A DNA stretch of 64,000 nt from Carettochelys insculpta (GCF_033958435.1 NC_134138.1:181272798-181336797), one strand, 5' to 3'; positions 44,101-56,559 are shown, numbered from the stretch's first letter. Notes: a model not told the origin generated them from the sequence alone. Numbers and translations are program-made.

Positions 44101-46087
44101 ACAGCTTCTGCGAGTCGAAGGGAAGATCGACTATCTTTGCCTGCAGATCCCTCGGTATACCTGAAGTCTGGAGCCAGGACTCTCTTCGCATCACCACTGC
44201 CGTAGCTGTGGAGCGTGCTGCTGTGTCCGCAACATCCAGGGCGATCTGAACTCCCGTCCTCGAGGCCGCGTAGCCTTCTTGCACGATGGCCTTGAGCACC
44301 GGTTTCTTGTCCTCTGGAAGCGAGTCCATGAGGGAGGTTAACCTAGTGTAGTTGTCGAAATTATGGTTCGCTAGATGCACTGCGTAATTTGCCATTCGCA
44401 ACAGTAGAGTGGAGGAGGAGTAGACCTTTCTGCCGAACAGCTCTAGCTTCTTGGCATCTTTGTCTGTTCCCCCTGTCTTGAATTGAGATGTCTTTGATCT
44501 TTGTTGCGACGACTCCACCACCAAGGAATTTGGTTGTGGGTGGCTGAACAGGAACTCCATGCCCTTCGCTGGCACGAAGTATTTCTTATCCGCTCTCTTG
44601 TGGACAGGCGGAATAGTTGCGGGGGTCTGCCATATCATAGTGGCGGACTCCAAGATTGCTTCGTCAAGCGGTATTGCTATTTTGGAGGAGGCCAGAGGTC
44701 TCAGATTTTTGAGGAGCTTATGGTGTTCCTCTTGCACCTCTGCTGTCTGGATGCCTTGTGTGAAGGCCACCCTCGTAAACAGCTCTTGAAACTGTTTGAG
44801 ATCGTCCGGAGGATGGACATCCCCCAGGGCCGTAGCCTCGTCCGGGGAGGAGAGCGAGGAACCACTAGGATACGCCTCTCTGGACACTTCCGGTTCCTGT
44901 TGGTGATGGTACATCTGCTCGCTGGAAGCTTGCAAGGGAAAATCTCGGGGTTCCATAACAAGTTCCCCCTGAGATACTTGAGTCTCTGTCCCCGTTCGCG
45001 ATTGCCCTTGGGGATACGGGACCGTCTATGGGGATCTTTCCCTGGTAGACTGGCGGTGGTGTCTATGCCCCGCATGAGAGGGGCGACCATGGCAGCATGG
45101 GCACTGTTCTTGGGAAGGTGACCTGGACCACTCCCTTGGTGCATACCCTCTGCGTCTGGGGGAGCGAGATCGTCGAGAGACCTGGGACACTGGAGAGAGC
45201 GATTTGTGATAGTACTCCAGCGGCTCAAACCCCAAGAAGGGTGAAGGTGGTCCCAGCCAGGGCGAGGCTGGTTGTAAAAATGGAGACGGGGGCTCCGGGT
45301 AGGCTAGAGGGGACCCCTGCCTTCTAGTTGGAGTCTGCAGCATGAGCGGAGGGCTGAGAGAAAGCAACTCTGCAGCCCTGTCTGGAGAGGGGCTGCGGTG
45401 CCTTGTTTTCTGTGCAGCCTTCCCCCTCCCTTGAGGGGGTGGCTCCGCCCCCTGCCGTGCAGGGGATCTCGGCCCCGTCCGCGCCGCGCTCGGCACGCTC
45501 ATGGGCGGTGCCGCACGGGCGGTGTCCTCCGGTGCCTGCAGGCTGCGTGCCTGCGCGCTCTGCACCGCCGGTTCCCCGGGGGTCAGTGCCGCTGCCTGCG
45601 GTGCCGCCGGTACCGGCGCTTGTTTAGCCGCCGCCCTGCCTGCGGTGCGGGGCGGCTGTTTGATTATCGGAGGCTGCGCCGCCTCCACATGGCTCTCCGT
45701 GCTGCCGCCGATCAGCTGTTGCTGCGGCTGGGGGCTGTGCGCTCCTCCCGTCCCTCTCGCTGTTGCTGCCGGCAGGGATCGGGCTGGGGAGACTTTCCTC
45801 CGTTTTTGCGCTGATGGGGTGAGGGAGGCAGCTTTCCTTTTATGGGCCCCGGAGGGTCCCTCCTGCTGCGGCCGCTCCGGCACGTCTGGCTGGAGGGCCT
45901 TGTCGAAGAGCAGCATTTTAAGTCGCATCTCCCTGTCCTTCCTTGCTCTGGCTGTTAATTTTGCACAGAAGGAGCATTTCTGCGTGACATGGGACTCCCC
46001 AAGGCACCTTATGCAGTGACTGTGCCCATCAGACGCTGGCATTGCCTCTCGGCAAGACTCACATTTCTTGAATCCTGAAGAGGACAT
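43838..46087 (-). pseudogene. DIRS gag-like protein
   Basis: The ATG at 46087 opens MSSSGFKKCESCREAMPASD, with further Cys/His pairs (CIRCLGESH, CSFCAKL) that look like zinc-binding ribbons. A Ser/Pro/Arg-rich middle follows. A single TAG at 45026 breaks one otherwise continuous frame, which goes on to 43838 with DDLKQFQELFTRVAFTQGIQ, MEFLFSHPQPNSLVVESS, LPEDKKPVLKAIVQEGYAAS and a Gln/Arg/Tyr-rich tail. About 750 codons. It would package element RNA. The single stop makes it the best preserved frame of the element. Confidence 0.8.
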
Positions 46088-46570
46088 TGTTGGTGAGTCT
46101 TTTAGTTGTTAATGGGGTAATTAGCACCTTCTCTGTGCTGTTCTCCCCCTCTCCGATAGCCTGCCACGGCAGGAGAGCTAATGGCCCTAGGCTCCTGGCC
46201 TCCGGTGCTCCGCTTGTTACTAGGACTGGACTGAATTCCGTCCCGTTTGTTGTTTCTTGTTTTTTTTTTTTTGAAAATAACAACTGGCTAACTTAACAAT
46301 AGACTAAGAACTTGAAAACTTTAAAGAAAAACAGTTAAAACCATTGAATACGCTAACTTGGCCATAGCCTAGTCGGATTCCGTGTGCAGCCGATGGCGAT
46401 TAAGAGGAACTAGCGGGGACCGGATTGCACACGTGGCCAGGAGCGCGCAAGGGAGCGGCGCGCACTGGCGCATGCGCGGTCCGGCAGAAACTGCTTGGAA
46501 GATCCGATCTGCGGCGCCGGGCGAGCCCGACACCTAATGTGGAGCACCCACGGGGACACTCGAAGAAGAA

Positions 46571-48181
46571 GTAAAATTCTCAAAACAACTTCTGACAAAA
46601 GTGGGTTGTCCACTTTGCATCTGATCCAAAACTGATTACTTGGCATGGTTGAGAATTCTGTTTTTATTTCATTGCTGTTGATCATATCGATACATTGCTC
46701 CTGGGAGACTTCAGATACATCACAAACTTTCACACAGAAAGGATTTCTTGCAAGAGTAAATAACTTTTCATTTGTACCTGGAAAATATTGGAGTAGCTCA
46801 TTGCTTAAATGTCTCAAATGCTCCTGTATCGACATCTGTAAATAGTCGTTAATATTAATGTCATTTTTACTTTCTTCGAGAAAGGTTGCAAGGGTTGGAA
46901 ACATATATTAAGTTTATATCAATTTTTAAAATCCATAATTGGAGTTTCATTCTGAAGGATTTTATTTTCTCCAATAATTGTAGAATTTGGTCCTTGAAGC
47001 AACACATTTAAATAATTTAGTAGTCCAAACATGTCTGCTAGGTATGCTATTTTGTACAAACTCTTATTTTCTTAAACAAATTTTCAAACTCCCTTTTGTT
47101 TTGTGACATGAATGTTTTAAGTTCATTTCATAACTCAAACACCCAATTTAGAACTTTGCCTCTGGACAGCCACCTTATTTTAGTGTGAAACAATACTACT
47201 TCCTGCAAAGAACCTATTTTGGAACAAAGCTTTTGAAATATGTGAGTTCTGAATGCACTGGACTTAATATTTACAGCTTTAATAATGTCATCAAGTACCT
47301 GGTTCAAAGAAATAGATAAAGTTTTAGTTGTTCGTACTTGCCAATGGATGAAACAGTGAATTTTAATTACTTTTGGAGAAATGTTTTTAACCAGGGTTTG
47401 GAATCCAGACTTGTGACCAAGCATAGCAGGAGACCCATCTGTGCAAATGCCATGCAAGTTCTTCCATGCTATGGAATGTTCTTCAAAGAAAATATTCAAG
47501 ATCTTGAATACATCTTGCGCAGTGTTCATCGTTTCCAATGGCTTGCAGAACAAAAATTCTTTTTGCATATTAATTTTTAAATATACTGTACATACACCAT
47601 CAGTTGTGCAAGATTACACACATCAGTCTTCTTACTGAGCTGCATACTAAATAATCCTCCAGAAGAACTAAGTCCTTTGATGACTTGAGATTTGATGTCA
47701 TTAGACACATCCGTAATTCTATGCTTAATTGTATTATTGGACATGGATAAAGGTGGCAGTTTTTTCAAAGCATCTGCACCTTCCAAAAGGCAGACAATCT
47801 CCTTGATACAGGGAAACATTAGATCCTCAGCTATGGTATCCACTTCCTTAGCTTTTGCAATTTTCAATGCTGCAGTGTATGAGGCTTCTATAGCAGCTAA
47901 GTTTTGTTGCTGGTAAGACCCCCCCAACATCAAGCCAGCATTTCTTGACACTTCCTGCTTTTTGTTTAAAAATATTCACATCTCTGCTCTTAAATTGATG
48001 ATGTTTAGTATTTAAATGATGTTGCAATTTATTTGGTTTCAGCGATTCACTGGAAAGAACTTCCATGAATATGAAGCATTGCGGCCTTTCTACCCCTGCT
48101 ATCATTATCAAAGTAAATCCATACTTGATGTGTTTGTCAATGTATTTTCTTTTTGCTGAACTAATTTTTTCAAATAAAGGG
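46571..48181 (-). pseudogene. hAT (ZBED5-like) transposase, C-terminus cut off
   Basis: From 48181 the minus strand reads KRKYIDKHIKYGFT, then a degenerate BED finger (ERPQCFIFMEVLSSESLKPN, KLQHHLNTKH, with one Cys replaced by Phe), FFCKPLETMNTAQDVFKIL, HGICTDGSPAMLGHKSGFQT (RNase H-like core), IRWLSRGKVLNWVFEL, FPTLATFLEES and LARNPFCVKV, ending SEVVLRIL at 46571. There the DIRS terminus starts. The last part (the hAT dimerisation segment) is missing. At least three frame changes are needed. It belongs to the same broad group as the remnant at 7117-7566. Confidence 0.8.
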
Positions 48182-48619
48182 CAAAATAAAGTTTACAATC
48201 CTTTGCTGCATTGATAACAAAAACACATGCCACAGTCAGACCATGCCAAGCAAACACCAGATCTCTGCTTTACTAAAACTCATGCACACAATATGATTAC
48301 GCCGTGCCAGACTTATGGCATCACACATATTTGTTGTTATTTACACACTGCCCAGTGGTGCAGTTAAGTGACATTTTATTAACTATTCCAGTACTGTAAC
48401 TAGCTAACTTTGCATCTGAGGCAAGAATATACAATTGCGCCCCCTAGTATATACATTCACAGTAGTTATTACACAGAAAAAGGGAAAATACATCGACAAC
48501 ACACTGCTTACACCGGCTGGGAGCGGGGACTGCATCAGGTTCTCCCCAGCTCTCTGGCAGAAGGGGTCTGTGCTGCGACAACGCAGGAAGCAGGGGAGGG
48601 CAGGAGGTGGGTGTGCTGA
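48182..48619. other. hAT 5' flank, nothing definite
   Basis: AT-rich sequence that may include the 5' untranslated part of the hAT element. No terminal inverted repeat could be fixed. Confidence 0.4.
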
Positions 48620-49160
48620 CAGCAGGGCTGTAACTAGGGTGAGGCAACTGAGGCACTTGCCTCGGCCACACAGGTGAGGGGGTGCAGAGCAGTGCAGAGA
48701 GCTCCTTCCCCTCCTGATGGAGCTTGCTTGTGAACAGCTGCCAGGCCCTCCCTGCCCAGCTAGGGAAGGTGAGGGGAGATGGGCTGCAGGTGGAGCTGCT
48801 CCTTCTCCCCTCAGGAGCCAGTGGACAGCTCATTTCAGGGCAGGGGGGAGGCGCATCAGCCGTGAGGAGCCAGTGGCTAGAAGCCAGGTGGGGGGCAGAG
48901 CCCTGACTGGCAATCACCAGCAGCGGGAACCCTGGCCGGGGTGAGGAGGAACACCGACCCTCCGCAGCTTGAAGCTGGCCAGGACACTGGCTAGCCTGGA
49001 AGGGTGAGGCCATGCCACCCCCTGGGACGGGGGACACTCAGGAGTCTGGGGATGGTCAGGGGCTCGGGACAGTAATATAGGATGGGAGCTTGACCCATGG
49101 GGGTGGAGAGGTTGTGGAAGGGCCGTGGCACTGGGCAGAAGGGGCAGGGCTAGCACATAC
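48620..49160. repeat. GC-rich repeat, copy A
   Basis: GC-rich insert beginning near gcagggctgtaactagggtg. It shares short modules (gcagcttgaagctggccagg; ccctggccggggtgagg) with 49600-49745. No coding signal. Confidence 0.45.
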
Positions 49161-49599
49161 CTTCCCTAACTGGCCTTTGCCCATGACCTATAGAAAGGAC
49201 TGTATCTTACTATGCATTCACACAGTGCCTCGCCATGGGATCTTGATGTCTGTTGAAGTATCCAGGTGTTACCATACAAGCCAGAGCTTTGATGCCATGG
49301 GGCTACACGTGTAAAGCTATTCATGCCTATCACACTACAGTACCGGGCTTATTTAAAATATACAACAAATGGATGTGACAATCACATCTGCCAACATCTG
49401 CGCACAAAAAAACCCCTGTAGGTTTTAAATGTGCGCCTGGACTCAGACATTGCCTGTGTGCGCTACTCCATTCACTCTTCCCAAACACAGGACCTGGCAT
49501 TCATCCCACACCCACTTTCACTCCATCCACACGTTCATAATGCACATCTCTCGCACGCCATCCCCTCCAAGTCCTCATTAGTCCAACTACTCATTCTGC
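49161..49599. other. Gap, nothing recognised
   Basis: Moderately AT-rich with no supported exon or repeat. Confidence 0.4.
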
Positions 49600-49745
49600 A
49601 GGTTTGTACACAGTTGACCCCCGCAGCTGGAAGCTGGCTAGGAGAGACCCTGACTGGGGTCAGGGGAGGCCCCCCAGCCCTGTGCCTGGAAGCTGGCTAG
49701 GGCACAGCCTGGGCTGGTAGTCAGCCGTGGGAATTCCAGCTGAGC
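49600..49745. repeat. GC-rich repeat, copy B
   Basis: Contains gcagctggaagctggctagg (49621) and cctggaagctggctaggg (49684), related to modules at 48960-48985. Confidence 0.45.
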
Positions 49746-49749
49746 CACA

Positions 49750-52045
49750 AGGGACTCCCGACCTCATTACAATTCTGTGGTGACCCTGAAGCCTTCTTTC
49801 GCTGCCTCCATCTAAAGGAATTCTTCCAACACACCTATGAACAACAGTCTGACTCTCTCAACCTCCCCTACCAACACCAAAAGAAGAACTCTATGAGGAT
49901 TCCCCCTGAAAGTCATAGTGAAAGTCTGGATTTCTACGTACAATGCTTCTGCAACTGTGCTCAGACTGACATTATACGCAAACAATGTCAAATAAGACGC
50001 GATCTCAACTATGCTGAATGCAATGCTGTCCAGAGTCTCAAAAATAACCCAGACGTTATAATCAAACCAGCTGACAAAGGGCGTGCTGTTGTCACCATGA
50101 ATAAGTCAGACTATGAAGAGGCGGCGGCCAGAAAACTCTCCAACACCACATTTTACAGACCTCTCTCCTCTGATCCCACTTTGGAATTCCAAAAGAAATT
50201 ACAAGAACTATTGAAGGAACTCCCTGCTGCTACTTGGGACCTTATTCACTCAGACACACCATCTGAGCCCCAGCCTGGATTATTCTATTTACTTCCCAAA
50301 AATCCACAAACCTGGGAACCCCAGACGCCCCATCATTTCGGGTATTGGCACCCTTACCACCGGACTATCCGGTTATGTGGACTCCCTCCTCAAACCCTAT
50401 GCCACCAACACTCCCAGCTATCTCCAAGATACCACTGACTACCTGAGGAAATTACAAAACATCGGAAAAGTTCCTGACAGCACCATCCTTGCCACCATGG
50501 ATATAGAGGCTCTGTACACTAATATGCCACACGAAGATGGATTACAAGCAATCAGGAATACCATCCCTAATGTCACCACAGCCAATCTGGTGTCTGAGCT
50601 CTGTAACTTTGTTCTCACCCACAATTATTTCCGATATGGGGACAATTTATACCTCCAGATTATCGGAACTGCTATGGGCACCTGCATGGCTCCACAATAT
50701 GCTAATATATTTATGGCTGACCTGGACCAACGATTCCTCAGTTCTCGTCCCCTATTACCCCTCCTCTACTTAAGACACACTGAGGACATCTTTATGATTT
50801 GCACCCATGGTATAGAGACTGTAGAAGAATTCCACAGAGACTTTAACAATCTGTACCCCACCAACAACTTAGGCCTCAATTACTCCACACGAGAGGCATA
50901 TTTCCTGGACACTGCAGTACAAATCAAGGATGGCCTGATTGGTACCACGCTGTACTGGAAACCCACTGATCGCTTTACCTACCTACACGCTTCTAACTTC
51001 CATCCTGCAGACATAACTAGATCCATTGTTTACAGTCAAGCCCTTGGGTACAATTGCATTTGCTCTGATCCACCTGACAGAGACCAAAAACTACAAGATC
51101 TTTACAAAATATTCATAAACCTAAATTACCCAGCAGGAGAGATTAAAAAAAAACAAATCGACAGGGCCAGACGAATACCCAGAGACCAGCTACTCCAAGA
51201 TAGGCCCAAAAAAGCCAAGAACAGAACAGAACTGGTCATTACCAACAGCCCCCAACTCAAACCACTGCAATGCATCTTTGAAGACCTACAACCTATCCTT
51301 AATCAGGATGCCACACTCCAGAAGGCCCTAGGTGACAGGCCTGTTCTCTCCTACAGACAACCTCCCAACTTTATGAGGATTCTCACCCACAACCAGGAAC
51401 ACCAGTCCTGGAACTTTTCCTTGCAACAAAGCCCGCTGCCAGCTCTGTCCACATATCTATTCTGGAGATACCATCACTGGACCTAACCAGGTTAGTCACA
51501 GAATCATGGGCACATTCTCATGTTCAAATGCCCAGATGTTTTGTATATTGGACAGATTTCAAACTCTCTTAGACAAAGAGTTAATGGGCACAAAACAGAC
51601 ATAAAACACTCCTGATCCACAAACCTGTTAGCCATCATTATAATGGAGTGGGCCATTCTGTTAAAGACTTAAAAGTCTGCATTTTACTGAAGAGGAATTT
51701 TCGCAACAGTTTTGAAAGAGAGGCTGCTGAACTCTCTTTTATATTCAAATTCGACACATTAACAGGTGTTTTGAACCGGGATGTGAATTTTCTGGGACAT
51801 AATAGGGGCTCTTTTGCGTACTTGGCTTAATCTAATTCTTGACTCTTCCCCCTTCTGCCCCTCTACTCCCTCATTTGCTCACCTTGATAATTATTTTCTG
51901 ATTTGTCAACCTTGATTACTATTTTTGGTTCCCTGTGCCTTAAATATTGAGTCTGTTCTGGTATGGCTATGATCTGAAGAAGTGGGTCTGTCCCATGAAA
52001 GCTCACCTAATAAATTATTTTGTTAGTCTTTAAAGTGCTACTGGA
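49750..52045 (+). mobile_element. Penelope-like element, RT plus GIY-YIG, decayed
   Basis: The coding part is followed by the characteristic tail 'gatctgaagaagtgggtctg', 'tcccatgaaagctcaccta', 'ataaattattttgttagtct' and 'ttaaagtgctactgg'. The 5' limit is set where the N-terminal coding homology (FFRCLHLKEFFQHTYEQQ) begins near 49760. Penelope-like elements are a separate retroelement class that joins a reverse transcriptase to a GIY-YIG nuclease. Confidence 0.85.
49760..51830 (+). pseudogene. Penelope-like reverse transcriptase and GIY-YIG endonuclease
   Basis: N-terminal part 49893-50290: NNPDVIIKPADKGRAVVTMN, then FYLLPK. A frameshift near 50300 leads into a long frame (50377-51486) with ATMDIEALYTNMPHEDGLQ (motif A), GTAMGTCMAPQYANIFMADL (motif B) and YLRHTEDIFMICTHG where active copies have a YIDD-type motif C. 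Then YFLDTAVQIKDG and TTLYWKPTDRFTYLHASNFH follow. After another shift the nuclease region appears: DVLYIGQISNSLRQRVNGHK (about 51535-51590) and GHSVKDLKVCILLKRN to the stop at 51828. The changed active site and shifts make it inactive. Confidence 0.82.
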
Positions 52046-52956
52046 CTGCTTTTTTGTTTTGACAGTATATAGACTAGCGCGGCTTTCTCTCTGTTACACT
52101 TCAGGAGCGTGAATAATCATTAGAGCCACCTGTGGAGCTGCCCAGCCCAGCCAGTGACCCTTTTCAAACATAATGGTGACCCATATTTGGGTCACAACCA
52201 ATAGGCTAGGAAATGCTGCTACAGAACGAGGATGTTAGAAAGGCCACCATGATCAGTGACCCATCTGAAGTGATAAACATTCCCTTTGAACACATTCTGG
52301 GTCTGATTCGCGTTTAAACTAATGCTCCTATGAAGTCATGGGCAGCGGGTGAAGCTGCTGCTTGCAGAGGTAAGCTCCCCAGCCTGTGTCCATGCCCATT
52401 CCCTACCACTGGTCCACCCAGGTCCCACCCCATCTATTGCCCCGCCCCTTCCCCTCTGTCCCCCTCGTCTTTCGGCTCACCCATTTCAACCAAATCCTTG
52501 AATCCAAATGTAGCAAATGACATGGAGGGTGGGGAGAAAAAAGAAAAAAAGAAAAACACACACATACTCTTCTGAAATTTCTTCCTAAAGAAAATGCAGC
52601 ATGTTTTCCACCGCAGGCCAGATTGTGGAGACTGGACATGCAGAAGGTACTTAATTGAAAGGGCTAAATTTGAGAATGAAAAGTGTGTCAGTCACAGGTT
52701 TTTTTAATATATCTTAAAGTTTATCAGAGATTAATTTGCAAAAATTTTATAAGGGCAAGTCAGTTGCCCTGCTGAACACAACATTAAATATTATGGAATA
52801 CATGATGCAGCCCTTCTCTGGTTTACATTTTCTTCTTCAGTATTTTCTAAGATGACTATGTTTAAATATACCATTAAGCCTTCCTAAAATCATCGTTCCC
52901 TGAAACAAATACATTATTTTAAATTAATAAATCAGAGCAATTTAGTGTGTTCACAA
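52046..52956. other. Gap, nothing definite
   Basis: A segment near 52140-52220 (ggtgacccatatttgggtca) forms a small imperfect palindrome and may be an old DNA-element scrap. The rest is unassigned. Confidence 0.4.
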
Positions 52957-53252
52957 TATATAGTCTCAACATTTGCAAGGGTTCCGTGTTGAGAACGCTC
53001 AGGAATGTTGAATTTTGTGAATAGCTCCCATCTGGAGCATGGCTGCCAGGGCTCCTGCCCGGAGTCCAGCGAGAAGTGGCGGCTGCTGGCGCTCCCTGCT
53101 TGGGGCCCTGGGGGAAGCAACAGCTGCCAATGCTCCTGTCCAGGGCCCCAGGGGAGCCTTGGCTGTCAGTGCTCTGTGTCCCCAAAAAGCAGCCACTCAC
53201 AAATATTGAATTCATAGCCCTTAGGTTCGTGAATGTTGAGACCCTACTGTAT
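52957..53252. mobile_element. Short MITE with GC-rich centre
   Basis: The left end tatagtctcaacatttgc and the right end gaatgttgagaccctactg are inverted copies. The centre is GC-rich with repeated 'ggggccctggggg' and 'ggccccagggg' words. About 296 bp, non-coding. Confidence 0.6.
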
Positions 53253-53368
53253 TTCATTGCTTTCTGAAAAAAGGAACATTACCTTAATTTGTGTGATTTT
53301 CATAACAAGATAGGCTTATGAAATTTTACTATATGTTTATGTTAAAATATGTTTCCAAAGCTTTAGTT

Positions 53369-53451
53369 ACATTAAAGGATTTTATATCTTAGAAAGCTAC
53401 TGATTCTAGTGGAGGGTTCTCTTAAAATAGTTCATCAAATAGTCAGAAGTA
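53369..53451. repeat. Dispersed repeat, copy 2 of 2
   Basis: Begins acattaaaggattttatatc, like 40446-40527 and in the same orientation. Confidence 0.75.
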
Positions 53452-56157
53452 AAAAGGAAACTATTTTGTTCAGGTATTTGGAAGAAAAGGAATGTTGCCA
53501 CTTTAAGGGTTTTCTTCAACAGGGAGGTGAAAGGAGAGTAGGGATGGACAGAAAGGACAGGAAGACTTTTGAAGCAAACTTTTGTATTACAGTAATAAAA
53601 ATTAAACTGTGTATTTTAGATGAGAATAACTTTAACAAAAATTTATTTTACAAACCTATGTCTGAAGATCACAGTATTGAAAGCTAAGTGGAATATTCAG
53701 ATTGTGCATATAAATACACAAGATTTTTAGATATATGATTTTTATAATCTTCAGTAATGAAGTAAAGAAATATTTAAAACAAATATTTTAAAGTAAGCTT
53801 CTGTAGACACAGTAATGCACAACTGCTTCTGTCAGTAAACTCAGGTTTGGCACTTGCCTGTTCAATGGCCTCATTACCACTTCGTGGCTCTTTCACAGGT
53901 TCAGTGTTATGCTAATAGGTCTGACGATCTGAAAGGCTTTTCACTCTTAGATTAACAGATCCACTTCTAGGGAGGGGTCACCAGTCTGCAAGCTGTAACA
54001 GCCTGAAGTGGGAGTCTTCAAGGGATAGGAAGAGGGGCAAGGTTGAGCACTAAGACCCAGGAGAGGCACTGCCACTTTCCCCGTTTCCTGGTTTAATCTC
54101 AGTATAAGCCAGTATTTACCATCATCCTGCACTAAACAAGATTTTCCCAGGAAATTGCCAACCCTGTCAAGGGTGAAACTTAAATCTTCTCTAGAAGAAG
54201 TGGGGACTAGGTAATGAAAATGTAATATATAAAATTATATTCTATTAGAGTACATTTTATCTTGCAGATCTCTAACTTCTCAACTCTTTTGAAATGCGCT
54301 TTTCATAATCAGGTTTAGAAATATAGACTGTTGGTTGAAGTCTGTGTTAATTTGCTTCATTTCAGCATGTGGGGCCCTTTCAGAATGGTGATTTACAAAA
54401 TAAAGTTGTTTATTACTGTATTACTGACCTGATGATAAGCAAGGCACACCATCTGATACTTGTGGCACAGAAATGGATTGCTCTTTCATGCTTCAGGGCA
54501 TCAACTTATTGCAGAGCTTACAACAGAATTCACCTCTCCTTTCGTGGACAGCATCATACTATTTGCTAGGTACATTACAGGAAATTCTCTCTTTCTTTGA
54601 CACATTAAGTGTTGACAACCAAGGCCTCATAGCTGCCGCCCAAGTAAAAGGCTGCTTTTCACTGCCAGAGCCATGTGTAGTGGGCATAAATCACACTTAC
54701 ATTTGAAGGGCAGTGTGAACAAGAATCATGTTCTCTGACAGAGAAGGTAGGATATCACTTGGTACAATTTCAGCCAATAGTATGTTGCCCTGAAATCCTA
54801 CAATAGACTGATAGCGTATACGCCAAGCAGAGTCCACAGACACACCCACAACTGGTGAACAGGAAGGAGTTATGCCTTACTGATTCGGCACAACAGAATA
54901 TTTTTCTATTTGAGAAATCAGCTAAAAATAACATTTGCAAAGTATAGGCCAAATTTTTGTCCTCTCATACATCCCAGAAGTTCATCTAGTGTCTCTACAC
55001 AGCCAGAGCTCCCCTGCCTCGAGTGAGGGCAGCTGGACTTCCCCTTGCAAGGAGGGTAGAATTCCAGCAACAGATCAGCTGGGGAAGAGCTTGGATACGA
55101 TGTCCCCACGGAGTTTCGGGAGTTATTTTTAAAGCACCTGGTGTCCTTGGCTGCTAATATTTTTTACTGCTTTCAGGTACCTCCTATCTTAAAGTTATAC
55201 CTGTAAACAGGAGCATTGCTCCAATGGATGCTAAGCCTGCCTGAAAGCTCAGTAAGCTTCTCACTTCTAAGCAATGCCTTTCTCTCACTGGCTGCTGAAC
55301 CATACTTCTGCCCAGAATGGGAGAGAGGGAAGAAGCTGAAACTCTTTTTCCACTGCCAGAAACAAAATACTGTTTTTCCGCAGATGCGTAGGCTATTGCG
55401 TATGAAACCCACAGCTACCCTTTCAAAACCTTCTCAAATTTTGCCCCATGTAAAATTAATGGCCTCCCAAAGTAGAAACATTTAGCAGAGGCAAGAGAGA
55501 GGCTTTTAACCCTGTAATAAATCCTGTTACTAAGCAACCTGTTGTCATAGCAACTAGCCATTCAGAGCAGGTCCATAGCTCTTTAGGGCTTGAGAGGTGA
55601 AAAAGAACACCTCAGTCTTCACACAGAAACTAACAGGTAGTCAGCGTAGCCTGCAAAGTCTTCACTTACATGTAGATCAAGAGAATCAATATATGTCATC
55701 ATAGTACTGCTGGTATTTTATTCCTTTCAGTCCATTCACACACCACATCTGGAAGTCCTATCTGAGCTAGAATAGTGGCTACAAAATGGCATGTGATGTC
55801 TTGTAGGATTGCAGAGAGTTAAAACTGACACCCATAACTGGGAGATGGAATTTAGTGACACAAGCGGAGGGAGGAAAACAAATCTTCTTATTCACTGGCA
55901 GCAGCATCTTCAGTTAGCTCTTCAGCGACAACAATCCCAATGCTCTCATTGAGATAAATTGCTGGGGACTGTATTATTCCATGAAGAGCTACTGTTAGCC
56001 ATTAATTCTTCTTCAGTTGCTGTTTTCTAGGCACTTATTGTGCTCATAATTTCTACTGACATCCCCTCGGAAGGGTTTGGTTTGTTCAGCAGCAAATAGG
56101 TGCCTGGTACCAGAACATACACAGAAAATTCAGTAGTACAACAAGCATAATCTAGAT
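53452..56157. other. Stretch without recognised features
   Basis: Only short frames without domain or splice support. It could contain the missing 5' exon of BLVRA, but I cannot point to one. Confidence 0.4.
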
Positions 56158-56559
56158 CAGTGGTTCTCAACCATGGGTGCATGTATGACGCTGGCACATC
56201 TTCCAGGGGTTGCATCACCGCATTGAGGTATTTGTCTAGTTTTACAGGAGGCTACATAAGAGCACTGGTGAATTCAGTACAAACTGAAATTTCATTCAAT
56301 GACTTGTTTGTGCTGCACCATATGCTATAAATTGAAATGTAAATACGATATTTATATTCCAATTGATTCATTTTAGAACAATATGCTACAATGAGAAAAT
56401 GAGCCATTTTTCAGTAATAGTATGATGTGACATTTTTGTCTTTTGATGTCTGATTTTGTAAGCAAGTAATTTTTAACTAAGATGACAAGTGAGGGGGTAT
56501 GCAAGGCAAGTCAGACTCCTGAAAAGGGTACAGTCATCTGGAAAGGTTGAGAGGCACTG
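56158..56559. mobile_element. hAT MITE, 402 bp
   Basis: Starts cagtggttctcaaccatggg and ends ggttgagaggcactg, hAT-type inverted termini. Flanks are atctagat (56150-56157) and ttctagct (56560-56567), 6 of 8 equal, a plausible diverged target duplication. Non-coding. Confidence 0.8.

Larger units (their letters stand above)
41580..46570 (-). mobile_element. DIRS-type retrotransposon, 3'-truncated
   Basis: A tyrosine-recombinase retrotransposon on the minus strand: 5' terminal region (46570-46088, ending in cgaagaagaa on the plus strand), gag (46087-43838), reverse transcriptase-RNase H (about 44100-41894) and an overlapping YR frame (42452-41574). The YR catalytic half and the 3' terminal repeat are absent, so the left side is truncated near 41580. 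The gene order and overlap identify the DIRS group. It is GC-rich relative to the flanks. Confidence 0.88.
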
